Shown here: in pieces, positions 45,623 through 54,337 of the stretch
How positions within the stretch are numbered: position 1 is the first letter of the stretch
Layout: the number at the start of each line of letters is the position of its first letter
Assembly: GCF_018141445.1 (NCBI RefSeq)
Contig: NZ_CP058649.1
Location: 1,383,001-1,447,000, forward strand
Direction of reading: 5' to 3'
DNA: 64,000 bases
DNA from: Vallitalea pronyensis
GTDB taxonomy: Bacteria > Bacillota > Clostridia > Lachnospirales > Vallitaleaceae
Notes under the pieces: generated by a model
Told to the model about the DNA's origin: nothing
The model's input: the letters and a program-made list of their open reading frames with translations, nothing else
Database searches by the model: none
Program-made: the position numbers and the translations under genes

Positions 45623-47152
45623 ATGAAACAATTACTCAATAAGTTAGAAACAGCATTGTCTAAAATCGATCATCATTTTTCTATTGCTTTAATTGATATT
45701 GATTTTTTTATTCGTTATTGCATACGATTTTCTGAAGAACAGTGCCATGAAGCCATGAATAACATCATGGCGTTTTTCTTGCAAGCGTTTGAAACAGAAG
45801 ATGTGTTTTATGAGTTAGGTGGCGATGAATTTGCAATTATTTTACATAATCATTCTATTAGGAGTACCGAGAAACGAATTAATCATACGCTAACAAGGTT
45901 CAAAAAAGAAAGATTTCTTACACATTTAGGAGAAGATTATAAACATGTAAGAATGACTTTTAGTGCAGGGATAGCGACATTTCCTGAAAATGGCGGGAAA
46001 GATATTTTATGTAAAAAAGCAGTGACCGCATTATTCTTAGCAAAATCACTTAGAAGAAATCATGTGTCGTGTTATATGGAGAACACAGAGGATCATGTTA
46101 ATAGAATCCTATTCAATGAATCCCTTTCAATCAAGTCAATCATTGGTAGATGGGGTGAAATAGGTCATACGCATACGCCCACACCTGTTTCAACATGTTT
46201 ATTGTGGGAGCCACAAGCCATTGCTATGGGTGGACTTGGTAACTTGTTCATTGCCGATCAAAATAATCATCAGATACTTTGTTACCATAATGGTTATGTA
46301 AGCCCCATTGCTGGTAATGGTACCTATGGCTATAGCGGAGATGGCAGTTATGCGGATAAAGCCCAATTGAATAAACCAACTGGATTATGTATATGGGATC
46401 AAAAACTGTATATTACCGATACAGGTAATGATGCTGTTCGCATGGTCGATTTAATAACCAATCAAATATCGACTATTTGTGGTAGGGGTCAAGCAGGATA
46501 TAGTGGCGATGGTGGGCTTGCTGTCTATGCAAAGTTAAATAAACCAGGTGGTATAGTAGTGGATAAAAAAAATAATATATATATCAATGACATTGCAAAT
46601 AACGTCATAAGAAAAATAGATACCAATGGAATCATATCAACCTTCGCTGGAAATGGTCGTTTTGGATTTAGTGGTGACGGTGGTTTAGCCTCTAATGCAT
46701 CTTTTAATGAAATTTATAATATAGCGATTGATAATAAAGGGAATTTTTTATATATCGTCGATTATTTAAATCATAGAATTCGGAAAGTTGATTTAAATAC
46801 CAATATCATTGAAACATGTGTAGGAAATGGTCTATCTCATGACACTGTAGATAATGAGGATCCCCTATTGTCATCGTTAAATCGTCCAGTTGCAGTATGT
46901 CTTGATTCTGAAGGTAATCTATATATTGCAGAAGCAGGTAATAGTAGTATTCGTGTGGTAAGCAAAAAGGAAAATAAAATATTGACGTTAGTAGGAGGGT
47001 GTGGTAGCGGAACAGGACAAAGAGAAGATATTCGCACATATAAACTTACAAATCCTAATGGATTAGCGGTATATGATAATATGCTGTATATTTTGGATGG
47101 TGGAAATAATCGTATTTGTAAAATAAAATTAACTTTTTTGAGAGGAGAATAG
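45623..47152 (+). CDS. GGDEF domain fused to an NHL beta-propeller (protein 2)
   Basis: A 509-residue paralogue of the protein at 41208. The GGDEF domain (about 1-155) has LIDIDFF, LGGDEFAII (66-70) and FSAGIATFPENGG, but the N-terminal LTGLxNR segment is missing and the IND part reads RYCIRF, so activity is doubtful. About six NHL repeats follow (AGNGTYGYSGDG, LYITDTGNDAVRMV, AGNGRFGFSGDGG). No membrane segment is seen. It is followed by an ACP and a free NHL protein, so this sub-block is rich in propellers. Confidence 0.87.
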   Translation: MKQLLNKLETALSKIDHHFSIALIDIDFFIRYCIRFSEEQCHEAMNNIMAFFLQAFETEDVFYELGGDEFAIILHNHSIRSTEKRINHTLTRFKKERFLTHLGEDYKHVRMTFSAGIATFPENGGKDILCKKAVTALFLAKSLRRNHVSCYMENTEDHVNRILFNESLSIKSIIGRWGEIGHTHTPTPVSTCLLWEPQAIAMGGLGNLFIADQNNHQILCYHNGYVSPIAGNGTYGYSGDGSYADKAQLNKPTGLCIWDQKLYITDTGNDAVRMVDLITNQISTICGRGQAGYSGDGGLAVYAKLNKPGGIVVDKKNNIYINDIANNVIRKIDTNGIISTFAGNGRFGFSGDGGLASNASFNEIYNIAIDNKGNFLYIVDYLNHRIRKVDLNTNIIETCVGNGLSHDTVDNEDPLLSSLNRPVAVCLDSEGNLYIAEAGNSSIRVVSKKENKILTLVGGCGSGTGQREDIRTYKLTNPNGLAVYDNMLYILDGGNNRICKIKLTFLRGE

Positions 47153-47154
47153 GA

Positions 47155-47403
47155 ATGAAAATTGAGGAAAAGGTAAAAGAAATAATCGTATCACGATTAA
47201 AGGATAAAGCAAAAGTTAAAACCCTAACGTATAGTACACCATTATTGTCACTGGGTATAGATTCTATATTAGCCTTATCTATTTTGGTTGAGATTGAAGA
47301 AGCCTATGACATAGAAATTGATGATAGCGATTTAAATATGGATAAAATAAAAGATATCGCTTCGTTTGCAGATTTAGTAAGAAGTTGTATAGAAAATGAG
47401 TAA
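47155..47403 (+). CDS. Acyl carrier protein
   Basis: An 82-residue ACP with LLSLGIDSILALSILVEIEEAYDIEI (Ser in GIDSI) and a strongly charged N-terminus. It starts two bases after the GGDEF-NHL gene and overlaps the NHL gene by eight. It is the third free-standing ACP of the cluster, so separate ACPs may serve starter, elongation and tailoring steps. Confidence 0.92.
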   Translation: MKIEEKVKEIIVSRLKDKAKVKTLTYSTPLLSLGIDSILALSILVEIEEAYDIEIDDSDLNMDKIKDIASFADLVRSCIENE

Positions 47404-48214
47404 AATTCTACAGATTGAATTACTGATTAATAAAGATGCTGGATTATCCAATCCATCTGGAATATGTTACGATGGTATGCACAATACATTGTTTATAACA
47501 GATATGCAAAACAAACGTGTGATCAAGTATCATAATAAGGTAGTTGAAGAACTACCCGTTATGTGTAATCGTGATAAATTATGCTTGAAAAAGCCATTAG
47601 CAATCGCATATCGTTCCAATAAATTACACATAACAGATGCAGCACATCATTGTATATTTAAATATGCCCATGAATATTGGGAAGAAGTAAACATAACGAA
47701 TAACATGGAAAAAGCCATTAATTTACCAGGAAGCATAGCAAGCGATTTTGAGGGAAATATTTATGTTTCTGATTTTCTTCATAATCGAATATGCAAAATA
47801 AACTTGAAGGAAGAAGTATCCGTCTTAAAAGAAATAAAATGCAGCAAGCCTTATGGTATATACTTACATGAGGGTATCCTTTATGTAACGGATACGGGTC
47901 ATAAGCAAATTGTATGGTTTGATGTAAAAACAAATGGCCATGGTGTTACTGTTAGAAGTGATTTTACGCCTATTGCTATTACCGTTGATGAAGATGGTGA
48001 TCTTTACATCAGTGAACATAGAAAGATATATCTTTTTCATCAACGATCTAGAGTCTTGGAATTAATATTAGATAATCACAAATGGCGTCAATTTGGCTAT
48101 GACAAGCTTTGTCATATCGGAGCTCTTGTATCGATTTCAAATCAAGAATTTGTTTTCTCAGATACAATAAAAAACAGTGTCTATAAAGTATCCATAAATA
48201 AGTTTTGGGAGTAA
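47396..48214 (+). CDS. Free-standing NHL beta-propeller protein
   Basis: A 272-residue protein made of NHL-like repeats: SNPSGICYDGMHNTLFITDMQNKRVIKY, KPLAIAYRSNKLHITDAAHHCIFKY, LPGSIASDFEGNIYVSDFLHNRICKI and others. There is no signal peptide and no GGDEF domain. It may be a binding partner of the ACP with which it overlaps, or of the GGDEF-NHL proteins. NHL proteins bind ligands, RNA or proteins, and some are peptidylglycine lyases, so an enzyme role is not excluded. Confidence 0.78.
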   Translation: MSKILQIELLINKDAGLSNPSGICYDGMHNTLFITDMQNKRVIKYHNKVVEELPVMCNRDKLCLKKPLAIAYRSNKLHITDAAHHCIFKYAHEYWEEVNITNNMEKAINLPGSIASDFEGNIYVSDFLHNRICKINLKEEVSVLKEIKCSKPYGIYLHEGILYVTDTGHKQIVWFDVKTNGHGVTVRSDFTPIAITVDEDGDLYISEHRKIYLFHQRSRVLELILDNHKWRQFGYDKLCHIGALVSISNQEFVFSDTIKNSVYKVSINKFWE

Positions 48215-48215
48215 C

Positions 48216-49487
48216 ATGATGTATAAAATATTACTATTAGCTTTACCAAGTCTTTCCAGTTGTTCATCAAGTCTTTACGATTTGACACTTTATGAATTTA
48301 AATCCAGAAATCGTCTTTGGAGTACACCTCAACTTGGACTATTAACCATAGGAAGTATGTTATCTAAAATTAGTCATAACATTGATTATGTGGATTTGAA
48401 TTATGAAGAAATAGCGTCCTATAACGTCGATTTTGTTTTCATGTCACCTACAACATCACAAGCGCTAACAGCATATGATTATGCCAACAAATTAAGACGC
48501 AGGGGGATAAAAGTTTTCATGGGTGGTTCACATGTATCGATGTTGCCAAATGAAGCTTTGGCACATGCTGACGCAATTTTTATCGGAGAAGCAGAAGATT
48601 CAATGGAAAGCTTTATGCATGATTTGACCACAAACAGCATCCAGTCAATGTATGTATCAACCGCTAAGCCAGATTTAAAAAAATCACCCGTACCCATGTA
48701 TGAATTGGCCAGAAAGTATCCTTACAAAAGTGTTCCAGTTCAGCTTTCTCGAGGGTGCCCCCATCAATGCAATTTTTGCTTATCTTCCACCATATACGGA
48801 AAAATGATTAGAAGAAAAGATATGGCGCAAGTTAGAGATGAATTAACAGTTATAAAAAAACTATGGAAAAATCCCTTTATTTTTTTTACAGATGATAACT
48901 TTTTGGTTAGCCAACATGATAGTCACCAAGTTCTGGATATTCTGGAGGAATTGAAGCTTGAATGGTATGCTTTCACGGATATTTCAATCTATAGGAAACA
49001 AGATCTGTTACATCGTTTGGCACCATCTGGCTGTCGAAAACTTCTTATTGGCTTTGAAAGCTTAAATGATAAGAATCTCATTGAATTAAATAGCTCAGGA
49101 TTTAAAGCATCTAAGAGACTAGAATATAAAAAAGCAATTCATACCATACAACAACATAAGATTGGCGTCATTGGAAGTTTTGTATTGGGTCTTCATGAAG
49201 ATAATGAAAGAACCTTTGATGACTTATATGAATTTATAATAGATACCTGTATATATGGTACCAATATAACCATAGCGACACCTTTTCCAGGTACGCGCTT
49301 TTATAATAATTTGAAGAAAAATCAAACGTTATCATCAACTTGGAGTGATTACGATGGCTTCTCTTTATTATATGATTTACCCCATATGACAAAAAAGGTT
49401 TTTTTACAAAAGTATGTTGAGTTAATACATAAAATTAATTCTAAAGAACGTTTAAATAGGGTAATAAACTATTTTAAAAAATTGTGA
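48216..49487 (+). CDS. B12-binding radical SAM enzyme, paralogue 5 of 5
   Basis: A 423-residue protein with CPHQCNFC (Cys181, 185, 188), FMGGSHVSMLPNEA, FIGEAED, FTDDNFLV, LLIGFESL and TPFPGTRFY. It belongs with the genes at 27192, 31826, 33157 and 34460 but stands 12 kb away. ATGs at 48216 and 48219 are both close to GGGAGTAAC. Confidence 0.9.
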   Translation: MMYKILLLALPSLSSCSSSLYDLTLYEFKSRNRLWSTPQLGLLTIGSMLSKISHNIDYVDLNYEEIASYNVDFVFMSPTTSQALTAYDYANKLRRRGIKVFMGGSHVSMLPNEALAHADAIFIGEAEDSMESFMHDLTTNSIQSMYVSTAKPDLKKSPVPMYELARKYPYKSVPVQLSRGCPHQCNFCLSSTIYGKMIRRKDMAQVRDELTVIKKLWKNPFIFFTDDNFLVSQHDSHQVLDILEELKLEWYAFTDISIYRKQDLLHRLAPSGCRKLLIGFESLNDKNLIELNSSGFKASKRLEYKKAIHTIQQHKIGVIGSFVLGLHEDNERTFDDLYEFIIDTCIYGTNITIATPFPGTRFYNNLKKNQTLSSTWSDYDGFSLLYDLPHMTKKVFLQKYVELIHKINSKERLNRVINYFKKL

Positions 49488-49497
49488 GGATAAATAG

Positions 49498-50043
49498 ATG
49501 AAAGGTATGCTATATTATGATTCTAAATATGGATCAACGAAACAAGTATGTCAATGGATTGTATCTGAAATTACCATAGGCCAGATTACGATCAACCACA
49601 TAACAGAAAGAATGAAACATAATGTTGATTATTTCATTATAGGTACCCCTATTTTTATAGGTAAACCTATGGCAAGCGTTATTGATTTTTGTCATGCAAA
49701 TAAGCATTATTTTAAAGATAAGCCCCTATTTTTATTTATTACCTCATGGGCTGAGTCTACGATATATCGCGATGAATGTAAAAAATTTTTGGATATGCTT
49801 AAGTTTCACTTTAAAGGACATCATCTTATTCTGGTAGAGTCTTTACCAGGTAAATTAGTTATGGATAAAATCACAAGAAAAGATAGAAAAATAATGGAAA
49901 GACTATTAAGACGATTGGATAACATGTCCAATGAGTTTCAGTCAGAGTCTATTTTATTTAACGATCAGAGAAGTGAAAAGTTAAGCAGGAATTTTGGTAG
50001 GAGGATAAATGAAGTTCTTAGGGATAAAAGCTATTTGTTTTGA
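49498..50043 (+). CDS. Flavodoxin-like protein
   Basis: A 181-residue flavodoxin-fold protein. MLYYDSKYGSTKQVCQWI holds the FMN phosphate loop, and DYFIIGTPIFIGKP and LFITSWAES are the further FMN loops. It resembles the HemG/flavodoxin_5 group. It would carry electrons, most likely to the radical SAM enzymes (cluster reduction) or to the dehydratase activator at 37781. The last 35 bases overlap the next gene. Confidence 0.87.
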   Translation: MKGMLYYDSKYGSTKQVCQWIVSEITIGQITINHITERMKHNVDYFIIGTPIFIGKPMASVIDFCHANKHYFKDKPLFLFITSWAESTIYRDECKKFLDMLKFHFKGHHLILVESLPGKLVMDKITRKDRKIMERLLRRLDNMSNEFQSESILFNDQRSEKLSRNFGRRINEVLRDKSYLF

Positions 50044-50683
50044 TTATTATAATACCCTGGTCAATATTGGTCAACCGTTTACTGATATTCGAAATTGGTT
50101 TGAGAGATTTCTAAAAAGTAAGAATGACCAAATATCAGTTGAACAATTTAACATGTGCTTTACGAAACAACGAGCGAAATATATTTGTCATTCAGATTTT
50201 ATGACAGGTAGTAGCATACTAGAAGAAAGCTATCGTAGAACTTGTGAAAAATACAATGTAGAACATTCCTTGCATGCATTTAATACATTTGTTTATCATT
50301 TGTTTCGATCACCTCAAGCATATGAGGACGCAAGACATACCATAGAACAATTAAAAGATAAATACATGGTGGCGCTAATTACCAATGCTGATAATGATGT
50401 ATTGTATGAATCCATGGATAGTCAGGGTTTTGCGTTTGATTATGTGATATCTTCTGAAGATGCAAGGTGTAACAAACCTGGAAAGGCTATTTTTGATAAG
50501 GCTCTTCAGGACATGCATATGCAGAACAATGAACTATTAATGGTGGGGGATTCTTTACAAGAAGATATATTAGGTGCTAAACAACAAGGAATCAATGCCA
50601 TATGGGTAAACAGAGATCATGACGTGAATGCGTATAATGTGACAATGGTGGATTCGCTGAATCAGATGTTACAATTTTTATAA
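50009..50683 (+). CDS. HAD-superfamily hydrolase
   Basis: A 224-residue HAD protein: motif I FDYYNTL (nucleophile Asp, with Tyr at the second acidic position as in 2-haloacid dehalogenases), motif II ALITNAD, motif III with Lys in RCNKPGKAIF, and motif IV LMVGDSLQEDILGAKQQG. It may be a phosphatase or dehalogenase-type enzyme. The ATG at 50009 follows AGGAGG. The lost second Asp makes standard phosphatase action less certain. It could act on a phosphorylated intermediate made by the protein at 29433. Confidence 0.85.
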   Translation: MKFLGIKAICFDYYNTLVNIGQPFTDIRNWFERFLKSKNDQISVEQFNMCFTKQRAKYICHSDFMTGSSILEESYRRTCEKYNVEHSLHAFNTFVYHLFRSPQAYEDARHTIEQLKDKYMVALITNADNDVLYESMDSQGFAFDYVISSEDARCNKPGKAIFDKALQDMHMQNNELLMVGDSLQEDILGAKQQGINAIWVNRDHDVNAYNVTMVDSLNQMLQFL

Positions 50684-50739
50684 TATCAAGGTATGGGAAG
50701 TATCGATATAAATAATAGACTGTGAAAAGGGGGAAAGCC

Positions 50740-51906
50740 ATGAAAAAAGCAGCGGTGATTGCAGCATGTAGAAGTCCAATCAGTAAGATACCAGGGGAGC
50801 TCAATTATATTGGAGAAATAGAATTATTAGCAGAAGTATTTAAAGCTGTTATAAAGATAAATAAACCTTTAACGATTGATGAAGCAATTGTTGGTTCAAG
50901 TTTTCCTATTGAAAGAGATAACTTGAGTAGAAAAGCGATACTATCTGTGGGATTACCCCCTACAATTAGCGCTACAACAGTTAATAAAACATGTGCATCA
51001 TCTGATGAAGCATTAGCTATTGCTTGTCATAAAATACAATGTGAAAATGAAAAAACCATGTTAGTAGGTGGCATAGAAAAAGTTAGTAACTCATCATATG
51101 CACTTCACTATATGAAGAAAAACATTAAAAAAACAATACGTAATAGAATGCCTACTTTTAATGATATCCGTCATAATATTCTTGAAAACGATATGACTTA
51201 TATATGTGAGCGTTTGTCAAGAACACATAATATAACAAGACAAATGCAGGATGAGTATACAATCGATAGTATGAAAAAAGCGATTCATGCAAATAAGCAA
51301 AAGCATTTTAGAGATGAAATTGTACCAATAAGGTACAAGAAAGATAAGCAAGAACATGAATTGTATATGGACGAACTCTTGTTAAGTGATCGATCCCAGC
51401 ATGACATCATAAGTGCTCCTCCAATGTTCTTAAAAGATGGCGTACTGACACAATATAATGCTGCAACCATGTGTGATTGTGCTGCAGCTATGTTAATAGC
51501 AGAATATGATAGAGCGTTACATATGGGATTAAACCCTCTTGTAGTTGTACATGCAATGGAAACGATTGGTGTAGCAAATGATAGAATGGGCCATGCAATG
51601 GCTAAGTGTGTGGAGCGTATTTTGAAAAAGAGTGCTTTGAAAAAATCAGATATTGATTTGTATGAAATCAATGAGTCTTTTGCTGTGCAAGCCATGGTAA
51701 CCATTGATAGCTTAGGTTTAGATAAATCAAAGGTAAATGTTAATGGTGGTAATCTAGCTCTTGGTTATCCCATTGGTGCAACTGGACTAAGAATGGACAT
51801 CACATTAATACATGAAATGTTAAGGAGAAACTCAAAATATGGGCTTAGTGTTATGTCCGCAGGTGGCAACATGGCCCAAGCTGTTATTTTTGAAAATAGA
51901 AGGTGA
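50740..51906 (+). CDS. Thiolase-fold protein with altered catalytic residues
   Basis: About 388 residues. The nucleophile loop NKTCASSDEAL keeps the first Cys. NESFAVQAM is kept. The GHP motif reads LGYPIGATG (His changed to Tyr) and the final Cys loop reads MSAGGNMAQ (Cys changed to Ser). ATG 50740 follows AAAGGGGGAAAG; the GTG at 50722 precedes that site. True thiolases need both lost residues for deprotonation, so this may be a decarboxylating condenser, an acyltransferase or inactive. It lies beside the HemN-like radical SAM gene. Confidence 0.85.
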   Translation: MKKAAVIAACRSPISKIPGELNYIGEIELLAEVFKAVIKINKPLTIDEAIVGSSFPIERDNLSRKAILSVGLPPTISATTVNKTCASSDEALAIACHKIQCENEKTMLVGGIEKVSNSSYALHYMKKNIKKTIRNRMPTFNDIRHNILENDMTYICERLSRTHNITRQMQDEYTIDSMKKAIHANKQKHFRDEIVPIRYKKDKQEHELYMDELLLSDRSQHDIISAPPMFLKDGVLTQYNAATMCDCAAAMLIAEYDRALHMGLNPLVVVHAMETIGVANDRMGHAMAKCVERILKKSALKKSDIDLYEINESFAVQAMVTIDSLGLDKSKVNVNGGNLALGYPIGATGLRMDITLIHEMLRRNSKYGLSVMSAGGNMAQAVIFENRR

Positions 51907-51910
51907 AAAG

Positions 51911-53233
51911 ATGAATTATAATACGTATGATGTGGCAGTTATGAATTATCCATTGTTTAATAAAACCAATATTGACCATCATGTTCGAAACATATTTGAA
52001 CAACCCATTCAAGAAGATGTTGAGGTTCCTATATATATACATATACCTTTTTGTGATAGCCTGTGCGATTTTTGTATCTACAATAGGATGTTAAAACCTA
52101 AGTCAATAGATATGATTCAGTCATATGTAGATGCCTTAATTCGAGAAATAAAGTTATATGCATCTCATGATTATATAAAAGAACAAAGAATCGGTTCTGT
52201 TTTTATTGGTGGAGGCACACCAACAGTATTATCGGAAAAACAACTTTATAGCATTATAACCACACTAAAAAAATGTTTCAATATTAATCATTGTGAGATG
52301 AGTATAGAGTGTAACCCACATAATGCTGATTATTCAAAGCTTAAACGACTAAAAAACTTAGGTATAACCAGAGTAAGTACAGGTGTTCAAACCTTTAATG
52401 ATGATATGCGTAAGCGATTGCATATACAAAATAGTAGTCATGCTATCATGGATTGGTTTGAGAAGGTAAAGACACTGAGTTTTGACGATATATCCATGGA
52501 TTTAATTTTTGGATTTCCAGAAACCAATACAGCATATTTTTTAAATGATGTAAAAAAAGCTGTTGCGTTGAACCTAGGACATCTATCCATTTATAAACTC
52601 ACTCTATTTGCTTATACCAAGTTATATAAAGATATTCAAAAAAACAAAAAGATGTCCCTGCCCACACAAGAGCAAATGTATGACATGTTTAGCAAATCCC
52701 ATGAGTATATATTAAACCATAATTATAGCATTCAAAGTACTCAGGAATACAGTAAAAAGGGGAAGACGGTGAAATTCTGGGATTTAATATATGATGGTTA
52801 TGGTAATAATATATCATTTGGTTCTTCTAGTTTTGGTTATATCAATGGCTATTGCTACCAAAATCAAAGGACGATTAATGGTTATATTAGTAAAGTAAGG
52901 GACAATAAACTACCCATAGAAAGAATAAGTCCAAAAATAACCTACACACAACAAAAGGAAAGAGCAATGGTTATTGGTTTCAGGAAGGGTTTTGTATCCA
53001 AAGAAATGTTTTTCAAAACGTTTCATACACGGGTAACAGATGAATTTTCTAGTCAGATTAACAATCAAATAAGTAAAAATCTTATCTATGAAAATAAAGA
53101 TGGATACGGTTTAACTTCAAAAGGCTTATACCATCAAGGTCTAGTAAGTGCAGATTATATGGGGTCTATATTCAAGAATGTATCACCTCTAAAAAAGAAA
53201 ATGTGTATAGGATTACATGAAATGCCTTATTAG
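51911..53233 (+). CDS. HemN/HemW-like radical SAM protein (possible class C methyltransferase)
   Basis: A 440-residue protein with IYIHIPFCDSLCDFC (Cys48, 52, 55), FIGGGTPTVL, SIECNPHNA, RVSTGVQTF and ISMDLIFGFPET, all typical of the coproporphyrinogen oxidase/HemW family. ATG 51911 follows GAAGGTG; the ATG at 51839 lies inside the thiolase gene. In natural product clusters such proteins often act as class C methyltransferases or cyclopropanases that use two SAM molecules. A housekeeping HemW would normally not lie in such an operon. Confidence 0.88.
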   Translation: MNYNTYDVAVMNYPLFNKTNIDHHVRNIFEQPIQEDVEVPIYIHIPFCDSLCDFCIYNRMLKPKSIDMIQSYVDALIREIKLYASHDYIKEQRIGSVFIGGGTPTVLSEKQLYSIITTLKKCFNINHCEMSIECNPHNADYSKLKRLKNLGITRVSTGVQTFNDDMRKRLHIQNSSHAIMDWFEKVKTLSFDDISMDLIFGFPETNTAYFLNDVKKAVALNLGHLSIYKLTLFAYTKLYKDIQKNKKMSLPTQEQMYDMFSKSHEYILNHNYSIQSTQEYSKKGKTVKFWDLIYDGYGNNISFGSSSFGYINGYCYQNQRTINGYISKVRDNKLPIERISPKITYTQQKERAMVIGFRKGFVSKEMFFKTFHTRVTDEFSSQINNQISKNLIYENKDGYGLTSKGLYHQGLVSADYMGSIFKNVSPLKKKMCIGLHEMPY

Positions 53234-53269
53234 GATGCCATAGGATAATAATGTAAGGAGGATTAGCTA

Positions 53270-53689
53270 ATGAAAACTTTATATAAGGAAGATATTAAAA
53301 AAATAATTCCACATAGGGAGCCAATGCTACTTATTGATGAAATCAATATATTAGAAGATGATAGTATCATTGGTAAATACTTTTTTACAGGCAATGAATG
53401 GTTTTTTAAAGGACATTTTCCTTCAAAACAAATTGTTCCTGGCGTCATTTTATGCGAAATAATGGCTCAGACCAGTTGTGGATTATTCTTGGATTCCCAT
53501 CATGACAGTATGCCTTATTTAGTAGGTATACATAACGCTAAGTTTAGAAAAGCAGTTTTACCTAAGGATATCATTCATGTTAAATGTAGCATGGTGAGTA
53601 TAAAAAAACCCTTTTATTATGTCAAATGTAAAATTTATGTTCATCATAACTTATATGCAAATGGTGAACTTACATTATTTTTAAAATAA
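53270..53689 (+). CDS. 3-hydroxyacyl-ACP dehydratase (FabZ-like)
   Basis: A 139-residue hot-dog-fold dehydratase with IIPHREPMLLIDEI (catalytic His), FKGHFPSKQIVPGVILCEIMAQTSC (catalytic Glu) and YLVGIHNAKFRKAVLP. It removes water from 3-hydroxyacyl-ACP to give the trans-2-enoyl-ACP. With the ketoreductase at 40445 and no enoyl reductase in sight, the cluster could build polyenes. AAGGAGG precedes the ATG. It is the last gene of the long operon. Confidence 0.95.
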   Translation: MKTLYKEDIKKIIPHREPMLLIDEINILEDDSIIGKYFFTGNEWFFKGHFPSKQIVPGVILCEIMAQTSCGLFLDSHHDSMPYLVGIHNAKFRKAVLPKDIIHVKCSMVSIKKPFYYVKCKIYVHHNLYANGELTLFLK

Positions 53690-53935
53690 TAAAATGATTA
53701 TATATTAATGTAATATTAAATACTGAAATAACATAATTAAATTATATAAATAATGACAATAATTTACAAAAAAACTCTTTCATAAAGTATTGATAAATAA
53801 ATTCTAATAAAGCATTTATATAATTGATATAATAAAACATAAACAGACTATTGCTGCTATAAGTTGACAATATTGGCACTATAGGCCGTTTTGTTTTCAG
53901 TTCAAAACACTTAAGATGTTAATGGGAGAGTGGTA
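53690..53935. other. AT-rich intergenic region after the cluster
   Basis: About 245 bases, very AT-rich, without a convincing terminator for the large operon. A TTGACA at 53864-53869 and a TATAAT at 53828-53833 do not pair at standard spacing. A small inverted repeat GTTTTG-N9-CAAAAC lies at 53888-53908, just before the XRE gene, and might be its operator. Confidence 0.4.
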
Positions 53936-54268
53936 ATGATGGATAATATTTATAAGAAAGCAGGATTAAGGATTAGGAAGCTTAGAGAATTAAACAACTT
54001 GACACGAGAAGCTTTTTCTGAGATAGCTGATATTTCTCCAAAATTTCTTTATGAAATTGAAACAGGACAAAAGGGATTTTCTGCCGATACTTTATACCGC
54101 ATAGCAAAAGGATTATGTGTTACAACAGAGTATATTCTGACAGGTAATGATAATCAGGAGCTTTCGGAGGAATTATTAAGCATCTTAGGGTTGTTTGATA
54201 ATTCTCAATTGGAAGCATTAAACAGATTGCTCAATATTGTTTATGAGTTAAGTGCAAGGACGTCATAA
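53936..54268 (+). CDS. XRE-family DNA-binding regulator
   Basis: A 110-residue protein. The helix-turn-helix spans about residues 8-63: RIRKLRELNNLTREAFSEIA, then SPKFLYEIETGQKG and LYRIAKGLCVTTEYILTG. A short helical tail may serve dimerisation. Start 53936 follows GGGAGAG by seven bases. It stands alone between the cluster end and a convergent gene, so it may regulate the cluster or only itself. No signal or membrane part is seen. Confidence 0.9.
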   Translation: MMDNIYKKAGLRIRKLRELNNLTREAFSEIADISPKFLYEIETGQKGFSADTLYRIAKGLCVTTEYILTGNDNQELSEELLSILGLFDNSQLEALNRLLNIVYELSARTS

Positions 54269-54282
54269 GATTGTAAAAAAAC

Positions 54283-54333
54283 AACCCTCCTACCTATATA
54301 GGCATGCCATACATATTGAATGGTAGAAGGGTT
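54283..54333 (-). terminator. Hairpin terminator between convergent genes
   Basis: Arms AACCCTCCTACC (54283-54294) and GGTAGAAGGGTT (54322-54333) pair with one mismatch. On the minus strand the stem is followed by G-T7, so it mainly serves the minus-strand gene at 54338, but it can also stop the XRE transcript. Confidence 0.75.
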
Positions 54334-54337
54334 ATTA

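Noticed and set aside
51285..51704. 139-codon open frame on the minus strand
   Set aside because: It is opposite the thiolase-fold gene, has no family features and no ribosome site.
53936..54268. XRE protein as an antitoxin of a toxin-antitoxin pair
   Set aside because: No small toxin-like gene lies next to it on the same strand.
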